Source: CAYRAV01 sp964422365
GTDB lineage: Bacteria; Bacillota; Clostridia; Lachnospirales; Lachnospiraceae
Direction: 5' to 3'
NCBI GenBank assembly: GCA_964422365.1
Contig: CAYRAV010000025.1
Span: 1 to 43,456 of the forward strand
Length of the DNA: 43,456 nucleotides
Each line of letters opens with the position of its first letter. Positions within the stretch are counted from its first letter, which is position 1. Of this stretch, positions 1-9,231 are shown one piece after another. Below the pieces are notes generated by a model. The model saw nothing but the letters and a program-made list of their open reading frames with translations. It had not been told where the DNA came from and ran no database searches. Both the position numbers and the translations under genes were made by a program.

Positions 1-1
1 A

Positions 2-220
2 TTAAAAGAAGATGTCGCAGTACTAAAAGAAGATGTCACAAAATTAAAAGAAGATGTTGAAACATTAAAAGTGAATGTCGAACTATTACAGTCAGGTCAG
101 GAAGATCTGAAAGGAGAACACAATATTACAAGAGATGTACTTAATTCCGTTTTAGATTGGACAGAGGATGTATCGGTTGTAATAAAGATACCAAGAATTG
201 GGAAAAGGGCCAGTATTTAA
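2..220 (+). CDS. C-terminal fragment of a heptad-repeat coiled-coil protein (5' truncated by window edge)
   Basis: An open frame runs in from the window start and stops with TAA at 218-220, leaving 72 residues. The visible N-terminal part is a run of perfect heptads, each opening LKEDV or a variant, which predicts a parallel coiled coil. The DNA shows the matching 21-bp tandem repeats. After about 45 residues the pattern gives way to a basic, non-repetitive tail ending in GKRASI. No catalytic motif is visible, and the true start and full length lie outside the window. I do not recognise a family, and the function is unknown. It is separated from the flagellar genes by about 210 bp and is probably not part of that operon. 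Confidence 0.6.
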   Translation, partial: LKEDVAVLKEDVTKLKEDVETLKVNVELLQSGQEDLKGEHNITRDVLNSVLDWTEDVSVVIKIPRIGKRASI

Positions 221-433
221 CTAATACACAATAGCTGCTGACCACAAACTGCTGTAAATAAAAGCCTGGTTTTTGCACATAAAGTCAAGTGGAAATATAA
301 TCATTTCTACATGGCTTATTGTTGGCGGGAATCAAATAGGCTCAAATTTGCAGCAGTTTTTTGTTAAGGTTTTATACTTGTGTGCCGAAATAACTACTAG
401 CAAAAAACAAAAAACAATAATTGAGAAAGAAAG
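221..433. other. Intergenic leader with long-range inverted repeat
   Basis: This stretch has no credible gene. A short inverted repeat pairs CAAACTGCTG near 245 with CAGCAGTTTTTTG near 350-363. The right arm ends in a T-run, so it may contribute to termination of the upstream gene. A tentative sigma-28-type promoter follows it. Confidence 0.3.
365..391 (+). promoter_or_regulatory. Tentative sigma-28 (SigD/FliA) promoter for the 1124-aa gene and first flagellin
   Basis: TAAG at 365-368 and GCCGAAAT at 384-391 are separated by 15 bases. This is close to the SigD consensus TAAA-N14-16-GCCGATAT with one mismatch in each element. It lies about 45 bp upstream of the gene start. It is the weakest of the sigma-28-type sites in the window but fits the flagellin operon it precedes. 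Confidence 0.5.
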
Positions 434-3400
434 GTGAGAATGGAATCTATGGGAGTGAATCAAGTACATGCGGCAGCTGCAGGAAGAACGGTTGCATTTC
501 AGACAGGATTACCTTCATTTGTAGGATTAGGAAAGAAGGGAGACAGGATTGAAGGGATTATTCTTGATGTTTCTAATAGAGTTTCCATCTACTTTAATGG
601 AAATGAGGTAAGCGTACCTCAGTCAGCCATAAAAAATGCCGTAACAGGCGAATTCAGAATGTTCGAAATTATGGATGTAACTGAACAGGGCTATGTATTA
701 AAGGAAGTGGAACAGGAAGATATTGAGGCAGCACCCAATATTGGTGTAACCCAGACAAAAGTGGAAATGTCTAGGACATCCTTTGATGATAAGTTAGAGC
801 AGGCAGCAAAAGAAAAAAAAGAAAAAGAAGAAGCACCGCCAACGGGCAGTGAAGTTATGAAAAAACTGGATGATTTTGGAAATAGGATGACCGCCTCTGA
901 CTATCATGACATTGAGCAGGAAGGATTTTCTATTGAGAGTTATAATTTAGAGCGTTTAGAAAGGGCACTGGATCGTATTAAGGAACAGAAAGAATTCAAA
1001 GAAGATGCAATAGAGCGTAATACAGAAAAACAACGGGAATACGATGAACAAGTGCAAAAAATTATCATTAAAAATGTAGTAAGTAATGTAGTAGGAAGCA
1101 ATGTTGCAAAGCAGATTGCCCAGAGATTGGATAATGCAAACCTTCCAGTTACAGCAAGCAATATCAAAAAAGTGGCTAATTTATTAGAACTATCAGCGGT
1201 GGCAGCCAATTTATCAGACAAGGCAATGAGCTATCTGATTGATAATGAATTGCCGCCAACCATTGAAAATATTTATCAGGCACAGTATGCAGGAAGCGGG
1301 CAGAAGTATGAAAACTATGTACCGGATTATGGTGATGGGTTTAAGAATAAAGCGATTACATATAAGAGCACCGCAATGCCAGTCAATAAGGCGAAGCTTG
1401 AAATGGAATGGCAGGCAGTGAAGCCGCAGGTAGAAAAGAGCATTGAAAATGCAGGGTTAGAAGTAAATGAAGAAGCATTAAAGCAGGCAAAATGGCTTTT
1501 TACTAATGATCTTCCGATTACAGAAGAAACCATTGTCAATATGAAAAAGCTTCAGGAATTAAAAGAAGGTTATGACCAAGACAAGGTATTAGAACAAATT
1601 GTAAGGACATACTCTAAAGGACAGCCTATGGAAGCAACAGATTTAACAGGTGAAACTATGATTGAAACAAAGCAAAGGGTAGAAAATTTTGTTTCAGAAA
1701 TTGATGAGAAGTTAAATTCTGTCCATATTGAAGATGGAGATGATTTTACATTTTTAAGTATTGATGATATTACGGCAAGGCGCCAGATGGAAGAGATACG
1801 ATTAAGAATGACCATGCAGGCAGGACAGAAATTATTAAATCAGGGAATTGAATTGAATACAAAAGGCTTGCAAAATGTAGTAAATAAATTAAGAGAAATC
1901 GAAACAAGTTATTATCGTGGTGTTATGAGGGAACGAGGACTTTCCGATGACAACAACAGACTGGAATTGGTTCGAAGAACAGCAGAACAGGTGAATGATT
2001 TGAAAAATTCACCAAGTTATGTATTAGGTATTACCTTAAACCAGAAGAACAGTATGACTGTTACAGGTCTTCATCAGGCTGCAACCAGTTTGAAAGTTCA
2101 GTTAGACCGTGCAGGTGCAGCATATAATACACTGTTAACAAGACCGATGGAAGAATTAGGTGATTCTGTCATTAAAGCATTAGGAAGTGTAGATCAGATT
2201 TTAGAACGCATGGGATTAGAGCCTACTTTAATTAACAGAAGGGCAGTAAAGATTCTTGGCAATAACCAGATGCCGATTACAGAAGAAAATATAACTGCAA
2301 TCAAAGAATATGATGATCAGGTGAATACACTTTTGAAAAACATGCATCCGGCTATTACAGTAGAAATGATTAAAAAGGGTATTAACCCATTAAATACACC
2401 AATTGAAGAACTGAATGAAAGGATTGCGGCTTTAAAAGAAGAAATGGGTATTACTGGAGAAGAAAAGTACAGTAAATATCTGTTCAAGGCAGAACGTGAG
2501 ATGGATATTTCACCAGAAGAGAAGAAAGCATACATTGGTATTTACAGACTGCTAAATAATGTACAGAAAACAAATGGAGCAGCGATTGGGCAGCTGATAC
2601 ATGCAGATAAGGAAGTAACATTGAAAAACCTATTATCAGCAGTAACTACCATCAAAACAGGAAAAATTGAGCGGACCGTAGGAGATTACAGAGAGTTAGA
2701 GCAGCTGCGTTATACAAAAGAAACACTGTTTGACCAGCTTAATAAAGTGTTTGAAGAAGGAAGGCCATTAGAAAGCCTGGATGCAGACAAAAATGCCACC
2801 AAAGAAACAGAAACAAAATATTTGTCAAATGTGGTGGATAACATCGTAGATGAAATTACACCAAAAAAAATTGATAAAATAGTGCAGGATTTGCCAACTA
2901 CAGCCGATAAACTAGATAGCCTGATGAACAAGTCAGTAGAAAAACTTTTAGATGAGATGCAAAATGACCTGGATACAGAAGCAGAAGAGACGGATTTAAA
3001 GTATGAGGAAGAGATGATAGAACAGATTAGAAACCTGTCAGAAAATTGTGAAGAAGCTGCAGATTTTCTAAATAGCTATCATATTCCGGTCAGCATAAAA
3101 AATCTGTTTGCAGCAAATCAGCTGCTAGGAGAAGGCAGTTTCTTCAAATCTATAAAAGAAAAAACGCAGAATCTGCCAGCAGACAGAAGAACACAGATTG
3201 AAAAGACAATCACAGATTTAGTAGAAGGCTTGGAAGATGAAGACACCATACAGGAAAAGTACCAGGCTTTGGAAGGTGCGATGGAGGAACTGATCAGTGA
3301 GGAGTATGGTAATGAAAATGTTACATCAAAAGATCTTGCAGGACTTCAGGTGTTCACAAACAGTATGCGTTTGGTAAGAACCCTTGCCAAAAAGCAAAGA

Positions 3401-3808
3401 TATGAGATACCTATCATTACAGATGATAATATTACCAATGTACATTTGACTGTAATCAGCGGTGGATTGGAACAAGGAAAAGTAGAGGTAGGGATACAAT
3501 CTGAAAAATTGGGAAATATCAGAGCAGAATTTGCAATAAATAATAATGAACTGATTGGTTTGGTTGCAGGTGATTCGGCGAGATGTTCCCAAGCGTTAAA
3601 AGGTGGCTGCGACGACTTGGAATGGCGTTTGGAGAACGCAGGAATTCGTATCGGTTCCGTAAATTATGGTATCGATCATAGAAGCACGGATGCTTACAAG
3701 ACACATACAAATGCAGATAGCGACGGACAAAAAGCGGATACAAGGCAGTTATATCAGGCAGCCAAAGCATTTATACAGAATGTCGCTATGCTGGAAGGTT
3801 TATACTAA
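434..3808 (+). CDS. Large flagellar-locus protein with repeated LPxT-xxNI helical modules and possible FliK-like C-terminus
   Basis: This is a 1124-residue, acidic, mostly helical protein. Short motifs of the form hPhTxENI recur at about residues 235, 271, 358, 611, 882 and 988, suggesting degenerate tandem modules. The last ~150 residues change character: beta-rich segments with hydrophobic alternation, a central GKVEVGI, and a final helix plus strand (LEWRLENAGIRIGSVNYG). This resembles the C-terminal hook-length-control (FliK/Flg_hook) domain, although I cannot run a profile. No signal peptide or membrane segment is visible. The start is ambiguous: GTG at 434, ATG at 440 and ATG at 449 share the site AAAGGTG, and 449 has the most natural spacing. 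The gene ends 21 bp before flagellin 1 and is probably co-transcribed with it. A role in flagellar assembly is inferred from location; its exact role is unknown. Confidence 0.85.
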   Translation: MRMESMGVNQVHAAAAGRTVAFQTGLPSFVGLGKKGDRIEGIILDVSNRVSIYFNGNEVSVPQSAIKNAVTGEFRMFEIMDVTEQGYVLKEVEQEDIEAAPNIGVTQTKVEMSRTSFDDKLEQAAKEKKEKEEAPPTGSEVMKKLDDFGNRMTASDYHDIEQEGFSIESYNLERLERALDRIKEQKEFKEDAIERNTEKQREYDEQVQKIIIKNVVSNVVGSNVAKQIAQRLDNANLPVTASNIKKVANLLELSAVAANLSDKAMSYLIDNELPPTIENIYQAQYAGSGQKYENYVPDYGDGFKNKAITYKSTAMPVNKAKLEMEWQAVKPQVEKSIENAGLEVNEEALKQAKWLFTNDLPITEETIVNMKKLQELKEGYDQDKVLEQIVRTYSKGQPMEATDLTGETMIETKQRVENFVSEIDEKLNSVHIEDGDDFTFLSIDDITARRQMEEIRLRMTMQAGQKLLNQGIELNTKGLQNVVNKLREIETSYYRGVMRERGLSDDNNRLELVRRTAEQVNDLKNSPSYVLGITLNQKNSMTVTGLHQAATSLKVQLDRAGAAYNTLLTRPMEELGDSVIKALGSVDQILERMGLEPTLINRRAVKILGNNQMPITEENITAIKEYDDQVNTLLKNMHPAITVEMIKKGINPLNTPIEELNERIAALKEEMGITGEEKYSKYLFKAEREMDISPEEKKAYIGIYRLLNNVQKTNGAAIGQLIHADKEVTLKNLLSAVTTIKTGKIERTVGDYRELEQLRYTKETLFDQLNKVFEEGRPLESLDADKNATKETETKYLSNVVDNIVDEITPKKIDKIVQDLPTTADKLDSLMNKSVEKLLDEMQNDLDTEAEETDLKYEEEMIEQIRNLSENCEEAADFLNSYHIPVSIKNLFAANQLLGEGSFFKSIKEKTQNLPADRRTQIEKTITDLVEGLEDEDTIQEKYQALEGAMEELISEEYGNENVTSKDLAGLQVFTNSMRLVRTLAKKQRYEIPIITDDNITNVHLTVISGGLEQGKVEVGIQSEKLGNIRAEFAINNNELIGLVAGDSARCSQALKGGCDDLEWRLENAGIRIGSVNYGIDHRSTDAYKTHTNADSDGQKADTRQLYQAAKAFIQNVAMLEGLY

Positions 3809-3829
3809 AAGAAAGGCAGAGGTGAAAAT

Positions 3830-5284
3830 ATGAGAGTCAATCATAATATTTCAGCATTAAGAGCAAGCAATCAGTTAAAGAGAACAAATTTATCATTGGA
3901 TAGCAGTATTGAAAAATTAACATCAGGATATCGTATTAACAGGGCAGCAGATGATGCAGCAGGTCTTGCGATTTCACAGAAAATGAAAACTCAGATCAGA
4001 GGTCTGGATCAGGCCTCCAGAAATGCATCAGATGGTATTTCATTAATACAAACTGCAGAGGGAGCATTAAATGAAATAGAATCCATGCTTCAGAGAATGC
4101 GTGAGTTATCTGTACAGGCAGCCAATGGAACGAATACAGATGAAGACAGGGAAGCCATCCAGAATGAAATTAATCAGTTAAATGAAGAGATTGACAGAAT
4201 TTCTGAGGCAACAGAATTTAATACAAAGACATTATTAAATGGAAATGTAGACAGAAAATCTTATTCGGATAATTCAAATGTAAGACTGATTTCTTTAACA
4301 GATACAGTGGAATCAAAGGATTATCAGATTACAGTAACAAAAGAGGCAACAAAAGCGAAATTAGAAGGTACCGCAATTAATGGATTAAATTCAAATGGTT
4401 GTATGACAGAAAGCGGAAAGATCTGCATTAATGGACAGGAAGTTAAAATTGAAGAGGGAGAAAGTATTCAAAGTGTATACCAGAAACTTCGAAAACTAGG
4501 GGATTCTATTAATGTGGATGTGTCTTATGATAATCCGGATGCAGCAGGAAATATTGTAGCAGGCAGTAAATTAACTTTGCAGGCACAACAATTTGGTTCA
4601 AAATATGATGTGGAGATTTATAGTGATAATAGTGATTTATTAGATCAGTTGGGATTGTCAGCAGCAACAGCAACATCTGGTGAAGATGCAGAGATTACAT
4701 TGTTAAAAGATGACAGTGATGTAAAAACATTTACAAGTACCACAACATATTCAGCAGATGGCAATAAAATAACAATTACAGATAAAGATGGCTTTGAAAT
4801 GTCACTGGAAATACAAGAAGGGATTACAGTTCCTTCTGGAACTCCGGCTACAACTAATACAGTAGCTAATATTACCGTTTTAGAGCAGGGGCCGGTTGTA
4901 CTTCAGATTGGAGCAAATGAAGGACAGACAGTAAAGGTAAGCATACCAGAAGTATCTGCCACAACATTAGGAGTTAACACAATCAACATCAGTACAGAAG
5001 ATGGTGCACAGGCAGGAATTACAGCTTTGGATAGTGCAATTAATACAGTATCCAGCATCCGTGCAAAACTGGGAGCGTATGAAAACCGTTTGGATCATGC
5101 GATTGCAAATCTGGATACTACATCGGAAAATATGTCAGAGGCATTATCACGAATTGAAGATGTAGATATGGCAGAAGAGATGTCAACATATACACAGAAA
5201 AACGTATTGGCACAGGCAGGAACATCCATGTTATCTCAGGCAAATGAGCGGCCGCAAATGATATTATCATTATTACAAGGATAA
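3830..5284 (+). CDS. fliC: Flagellin (filament subunit), first of three
   Basis: This 484-residue flagellin has the canonical N-terminal D0/D1 region, with motifs such as IEKLTSGYRINRAADDAAG at residues 28-46 and LQRMRELSVQAAN at 87-99. The latter is the segment equivalent to the TLR5-contact loop of Salmonella FliC. The C-terminal D1/D0 helices run from about residue 390 to the end. The central ~230 residues are threonine- and serine-rich variable domains, the usual acceptor region for O-glycans. There is no signal peptide, as expected for substrates of the flagellar type III export system. The start follows GAGGTG with 5 bases of spacing. It is placed directly behind the 1124-aa gene and away from the other two flagellins. 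Its N-terminus (MRVNHNISAL) differs from flagellin 2 (MVIQHNMASM), so it is a diverged paralogue rather than a recent duplicate. Confidence 0.97.
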   Translation: MRVNHNISALRASNQLKRTNLSLDSSIEKLTSGYRINRAADDAAGLAISQKMKTQIRGLDQASRNASDGISLIQTAEGALNEIESMLQRMRELSVQAANGTNTDEDREAIQNEINQLNEEIDRISEATEFNTKTLLNGNVDRKSYSDNSNVRLISLTDTVESKDYQITVTKEATKAKLEGTAINGLNSNGCMTESGKICINGQEVKIEEGESIQSVYQKLRKLGDSINVDVSYDNPDAAGNIVAGSKLTLQAQQFGSKYDVEIYSDNSDLLDQLGLSAATATSGEDAEITLLKDDSDVKTFTSTTTYSADGNKITITDKDGFEMSLEIQEGITVPSGTPATTNTVANITVLEQGPVVLQIGANEGQTVKVSIPEVSATTLGVNTINISTEDGAQAGITALDSAINTVSSIRAKLGAYENRLDHAIANLDTTSENMSEALSRIEDVDMAEEMSTYTQKNVLAQAGTSMLSQANERPQMILSLLQG

Positions 5285-5419
5285 GTTGTTACAGTTTAGG
5301 CATGTAGAAATAACTATGTAATCTTTATATGGGAACTTGCTCGCTTAGAGGAATTTTCAAACACACTCTAGAGCGGTGATACAATTATTTTTACAAGTTT
5401 GATAGTTAACATCAATAAT

Positions 5420-5447
5420 TTGCCAGTAGATTACTTTTCTGTATAAA
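5420..5447 (+). promoter_or_regulatory. Possible sigma-A promoter ahead of fliS-like gene
   Basis: TTGCCA at 5420-5425 and TATAAA at 5442-5447 are spaced by 16 bases. It lies about 250 bp upstream of the fliS-like start with a hairpin in between, so the assignment is tentative. Confidence 0.3.
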
Positions 5448-5470
5448 ATGTTTATTTTGGGCAAATAATA

Positions 5471-5494
5471 CCCATCCGGGGATATCCGGATGGG
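5471..5494. other. GC-rich hairpin without U-tract
   Basis: CCCATCCGG (5471-5479) and CCGGATGGG (5486-5494) are perfect complementary arms around a 6-base loop. No T-run follows, so it is not a classical intrinsic terminator. It could be an mRNA stability element or part of the repeat-derived region downstream of flagellin 1. Confidence 0.5.
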
Positions 5495-5698
5495 CATATT
5501 GCAATTTATGCCATTCAGACTGGCGGACTTTATCCAATAAGGTATGGTATTTGCTTCAAATTCATCTTATATAATCCGCTGCACATGCCAGATAGTGCAA
5601 ACATGCCTTACGTTGATATAGCAATTTACACAAATATTCTCAAAGCAAATAGAGTTTCGCAAATGCCTAATACACTTTGGAAAGGAGGAATTTTTAAA

Positions 5699-6178
5699 AT
5701 GAAAAAGGAAATGGCACAAGAGTATTGTGCAAGAGTAACACAGGCGAATAAGACAGAATTAATTGTGATTATGTATGAAATTTTTCAAACAGAGACAAAC
5801 TATGCAAAAGAAGCTTTTGAAAATGGAGATATTGATATATTCGTATCTTCTATGAAAACAGCACAAAAATTTTTGAATGAATTAATGGGAAGCCTGGATT
5901 ATCATTATAAAATATCATATGAATTGCTATCTATCTACTCCTTTGTAAACCGGACAGTATTAGCCTCTATAGCAAAACGTAAGCCGATAGATTTAGAAGG
6001 TATCCAACGGGTAATGAAAAATCTGCAGAATGCTTTTGAAGGTGTAAGCAAAGAAGATCACTCTGCCCCTCTTATGGAAAATACTCAGAAAATTTATGCC
6101 GGACTTACCTATGGCAAAGGAGTGCTGAATGAAATTGCCTTTAATGTCAATGAGGCAAACAGAGGATATCGTGCATAA
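5699..6178 (+). CDS. FliS-like flagellar export chaperone (divergent)
   Basis: This 159-residue all-helical protein has the FliS layout: an N-terminal segment ARVTQANKTELIVIMYE comparable to the FliS opening 'tasPeeLv.mLYdg', then three amphipathic helices. FliS binds the C-terminal helices of flagellin in the cytoplasm and prevents premature polymerisation. It lacks the VKFCNMA motif shared by the two other FliS proteins here, so it is a diverged member. The reading frame stays open upstream to 5585, but that part is repeat-derived. The start at 5699 has a strong AAAGGAGG with suitable spacing and gives the normal FliS length. It lies between flagellin 1 and flgM, which supports a filament-chaperone role. 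Confidence 0.75.
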   Translation: MKKEMAQEYCARVTQANKTELIVIMYEIFQTETNYAKEAFENGDIDIFVSSMKTAQKFLNELMGSLDYHYKISYELLSIYSFVNRTVLASIAKRKPIDLEGIQRVMKNLQNAFEGVSKEDHSAPLMENTQKIYAGLTYGKGVLNEIAFNVNEANRGYRA

Positions 6179-6284
6179 CAGATGATAGGATTTTGTGCAT
6201 ATTGTCATAATGTTGCCTTTTACAGTAATACTGAAGCAAACTTTTGTTTAAAACCACAGAAAGTGAAAAAAATGAAAAAAACTA

Positions 6285-6311
6285 TAATGTATTTCTAAAA
6301 CAAACCGATAT
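6285..6311 (+). promoter_or_regulatory. Sigma-28 (SigD/FliA) promoter for flgM operon
   Basis: TAAT at 6285-6288, 15-base spacer beginning GTATTT, and ACCGATAT at 6304-6311. The minus-10 element matches 7 of 8 positions of the SigD consensus GCCGATAT. It lies 41 bp upstream of the flgM start. Autoregulation of flgM by sigma-28 is well known in other flagellated bacteria. Confidence 0.7.
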
Positions 6312-6352
6312 AATAAGTACAAAGAAAAGTTAGATTTAAGGTGGTGACAATT

Positions 6353-6622
6353 ATGAGAATAGATGCATATAATCAGGTAAATCAAATTTATCAGACAACA
6401 ACACAGACAAAAATTGATAAGACAGCTGCAGCAAAGAGGAAAGATGATAAGTTAGAGATTTCCCAGATTGGAAAAGATATACATTTGGCAAAAAAGGTAT
6501 TGAAAGAGCAATCTGATGTAAGAGAGGATAAAGTGCAGGAGATAAAAGTGAAGATAGAATCAGGAACTTATGAAGTGTCTATGAGTGATGTTGCAGAAAA
6601 GATGTTATCAAATTTATCTTAA
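6353..6622 (+). CDS. flgM: Anti-sigma-28 factor FlgM
   Basis: This 89-residue protein has the FlgM signature in its C-terminal half: R-x-D-K-V followed by IKVKIESGTYEVSMSDVAEKML (residues about 62-85), the helices that bind the flagellar sigma factor. The N-terminal half is polar and probably disordered, as usual. FlgM holds sigma-28 inactive until the hook is finished, then is exported. The ATG at 6353 is preferred over the upstream GTG at 6341 because AAGGTGG lies 5-8 bases before 6353 and overlaps the GTG. It is the first gene of the flgM-flgN-flgK-flgK-flgL run and has a sigma-28-type promoter. Confidence 0.93.
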   Translation: MRIDAYNQVNQIYQTTTQTKIDKTAAAKRKDDKLEISQIGKDIHLAKKVLKEQSDVREDKVQEIKVKIESGTYEVSMSDVAEKMLSNLS

Positions 6623-6701
6623 CCTATTAAGTTTAAGATACGGGTTTGCGTAATAAGGGTGAGTATATAATATTAAACTGAATAAGAGAAGAGGGATGAA
6701 T

Positions 6702-7214
6702 TTGGCAAGCTTAGTGGAAGAACTGATTTCCGTCTTAAAAGAAGAATGTGAGATTTATGATAAACTGTTACCAATAGCAGAAGAAAAAACGAATGTGATT
6801 ATAAAAAATGACCTGGAAACTCTTCGGAAAATAACAATACAGGAGCACGAAACTGTAGATAAAGTCAGTGCACTGGAACGAAAGAGGGAGCGGGTCATTT
6901 TTGATATAGCCACAGTTTTAAATCAGAATGCAGATACCTTAAATTTAGCAAAAATCGTGCAGCTATTAGAGAAGCAGCCTGAGGAACAAAAAGTACTAGG
7001 AGAGCTTCATGGCCGTCTAAAAACAACAGTCAGTCGACTGATGGATGTTAATTTTCAAAACAAATCGTTAATAGAACAATCCCTAGAGATGATAGAATTC
7101 AATATGAATTTGATTCAGAGTACAAGGACGTTACCAGGGAATAATTACACAAGGGGTGCAACAACGGTTGATGTACCAAGCTTGCAGACAGGGACGTTTG
7201 ATGCCAAGCAGTAA
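6702..7214 (+). CDS. flgN: Flagellar export chaperone FlgN
   Basis: This is a helical protein of about 171 residues with long amphipathic coiled-coil segments (LVEELISVLKEECEIYDKLL at the N-terminus). FlgN chaperones the hook-filament junction proteins FlgK and FlgL, whose genes follow immediately. The start is best read as TTG at 6702 (residues MASLVEEL). The ribosome binding site AAGAGGG ends at 6695, which leaves no spacing for the in-frame ATG at 6696 but a normal 6 bases for the TTG. The difference is only two residues. The C-terminus contains an asparagine- and threonine-rich tail. Function is assigned from length, helical pattern and position between flgM and flgK. Confidence 0.88.
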   Translation: MASLVEELISVLKEECEIYDKLLPIAEEKTNVIIKNDLETLRKITIQEHETVDKVSALERKRERVIFDIATVLNQNADTLNLAKIVQLLEKQPEEQKVLGELHGRLKTTVSRLMDVNFQNKSLIEQSLEMIEFNMNLIQSTRTLPGNNYTRGATTVDVPSLQTGTFDAKQ

Positions 7215-7245
7215 ATACAGATAATTAGGAGAGGATGGTAAAGTC

Positions 7246-9210
7246 ATGGGTAATCTGATGACAAGTATGAATACAGGCGTTACAGGTCTTAAGGTAAACC
7301 AGGCAGCTGTTAATGTAAGTTCTCATAATCTGGCTAATGTATCTACAAATGGCTATGTGAGACAGCAGGTATTAATGGCTGATTCGAATTATAATACAAT
7401 TAAAGTGACCACGAATGCAATCCAGCAGGTTGGATTAGGAACAGATATGTTGGCAGTCAGACAGGTGAGAAATGCGTTTGTAGATAAGGCATATCGTCTG
7501 GAATCAGGAAGGTTGTCTTTTTATGAAGCACAGTCACAGGCTGTATATGAGATAGAGGACTTGCTGGGCGAAACAGAAGGAGAGCAGTTCCAGAATACAA
7601 TTACAGATCTATGGACTGCATTACAGGAGTTATCAAAAGAACCTGATGATATCCCTAAAAGGGAAGTGCTGATGCAGGAAACAACAACATTTCTTACAAG
7701 AGCAACCAATATCGCTAATCAATTAAAGGAATATCAAATAAGTCTGAATACACAGATTGCAAAACAGGTAGACCGAATTAATACAATTGGAAAGAGAATT
7801 GAGGAATTGAATTATAAGATCTGCAGGGCAGAATCAGGAGCAGAACAGGCAAATGACTACAGGGATGAAAGAAATGCTCTTTTAGATGAACTGGGAAGTC
7901 TGGCATATATCACATATAAGGAAAATGATACAGGTATTGTAACTGTGAATCTGGAATACAGACAATTTGTATTGGAAGATCATGTTGAAACATTGAATAC
8001 AGTGCCAATTGATGATACGACAGACATGTTGAAAGTAATCTGGGGAAATGATCCTAGAGACGAAGTGTTCGATATTGAAGCAGGGTATTCTGCCAGCCTG
8101 AATACAGATATCGGTTCATTAAAAGGGTTATTAATTGCCAGAGGCGGAAAAGCAGCTAATTACACAGATATTCCAGACAAAAATGATAGCAAGTATTATA
8201 AAACAGAAAGTGATGGAACACAAACATTTTTAGAAGCGAAGTATAATACAGACGTAAGTGTTTATAACAAAAAAGTAGATTCTTCCATTGTTATGGCGAT
8301 GCAGGCACAGTTTGACCAACTGATACATGGTATTATTACAGCCATTAATGATGCATTAAGCCCGAATACGGATTTGGGTACACTGATGAAAAATCTTGGA
8401 ACAGAAGTGCAAGATGCAAATGGGGATTATGATACTTCAGCAGCAATAAAGTATACAATAGAACAGGATATAAATGGAGGAAAATATAAAGAAGAGGTCA
8501 ATATTACTGCTACAGGAAAGACAAGTGTCATTACAATAACAGATAAAAATGGAAATGTTACGACTACAACAGAGACAGATGCGAATGTAACATTGGCATC
8601 TATTCATGTATGGGATGAATATAATTCTGGTGTAGGAATGGATCCGGATAAGACAGGAAGAGAAACATTATTTAATAGAAGAAATACCGATAGATATCAG
8701 GAAGCAACCATTACATGCAATGGAACGACTCAGACGATCTGGATTTATAATGAAGAGGATCCGGAAGACTTGTATTCTCTATACACATTAGGGCAAGTAG
8801 AAGTAAATGATGCATTGTTAAAAAATACTTCCAAAATACCATTATCAGGAAACCAGTATCAGGGAATACCTGCTGCTTATGATGTTTCTATTTTAGAAAA
8901 ACTGTTATCAGTTTGGAAACAGCCATTTACAACATTAAATCCAAATGTGTTAACACCAAGTGATTTCAATAGTTATTATACGGCATTTGTTGGAGATTTG
9001 GCAAACAGAGGAAAAATATTTAACAGTATTGTATCAGATCAGCAGACAGTAACGAAGAATCTGGATGACAAGAGACAGGAAGTAGCAGGAGTGTCATCAG
9101 ACGAGGAATTAAGCAATTTGATTATGTATCAATATGGTTACAATGCAAACTCCAGATATATTACAGTGATTGATGAAATGTTAGAGACAATCATTACACA
9201 ATTGGGATAG
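7246..9210 (+). CDS. flgK: Hook-filament junction protein 1 FlgK (paralogue 1)
   Basis: This 654-residue axial protein starts with the flagellar rod/hook N-terminal motif: TGVTGLKVNQAAVNVSSHNLANVSTNGYVRQQ (residues about 10-41), with the hallmark ANxSTxGY. The C-terminus has the matching heptad region (SSDEELSNLIMYQYGYNANSRYITVIDEMLETII), which packs against the N-terminal helix in the D0 domain. The central region is variable. FlgK is exported and forms the first junction between hook and filament. A good site AGGAGAGG precedes ATG 7246. It is followed after 21 bp by a second FlgK. Confidence 0.94.
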   Translation: MGNLMTSMNTGVTGLKVNQAAVNVSSHNLANVSTNGYVRQQVLMADSNYNTIKVTTNAIQQVGLGTDMLAVRQVRNAFVDKAYRLESGRLSFYEAQSQAVYEIEDLLGETEGEQFQNTITDLWTALQELSKEPDDIPKREVLMQETTTFLTRATNIANQLKEYQISLNTQIAKQVDRINTIGKRIEELNYKICRAESGAEQANDYRDERNALLDELGSLAYITYKENDTGIVTVNLEYRQFVLEDHVETLNTVPIDDTTDMLKVIWGNDPRDEVFDIEAGYSASLNTDIGSLKGLLIARGGKAANYTDIPDKNDSKYYKTESDGTQTFLEAKYNTDVSVYNKKVDSSIVMAMQAQFDQLIHGIITAINDALSPNTDLGTLMKNLGTEVQDANGDYDTSAAIKYTIEQDINGGKYKEEVNITATGKTSVITITDKNGNVTTTTETDANVTLASIHVWDEYNSGVGMDPDKTGRETLFNRRNTDRYQEATITCNGTTQTIWIYNEEDPEDLYSLYTLGQVEVNDALLKNTSKIPLSGNQYQGIPAAYDVSILEKLLSVWKQPFTTLNPNVLTPSDFNSYYTAFVGDLANRGKIFNSIVSDQQTVTKNLDDKRQEVAGVSSDEELSNLIMYQYGYNANSRYITVIDEMLETIITQLG

Positions 9211-9231
9211 AAAAGAAAGGAATGAGAAGAT

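Larger units (their letters stand above)
5352..5590. repeat. Decayed family-1 inverted-repeat element (solo end plus internal remnant)
   Basis: Positions 5352-5371 match the right terminal repeat (AATTTTCAAACACACTCTAG) of the family-1 elements at 13642, 29080 and 32064. Positions 5502-5590 match the interior of those elements, including the shared CTGGCGGACTTT segment and the CCGCTGCA-type segment. The material between is unrelated, so the copy appears rearranged or partly replaced. The spurious N-terminal extension of the following fliS-like frame derives from this remnant. Confidence 0.6.

Noticed and set aside
5585..5698. N-terminal extension of the fliS-like protein
   Set aside because: The extension is encoded by repeat remnant; the start at 5699 has a strong ribosome site and gives normal length.
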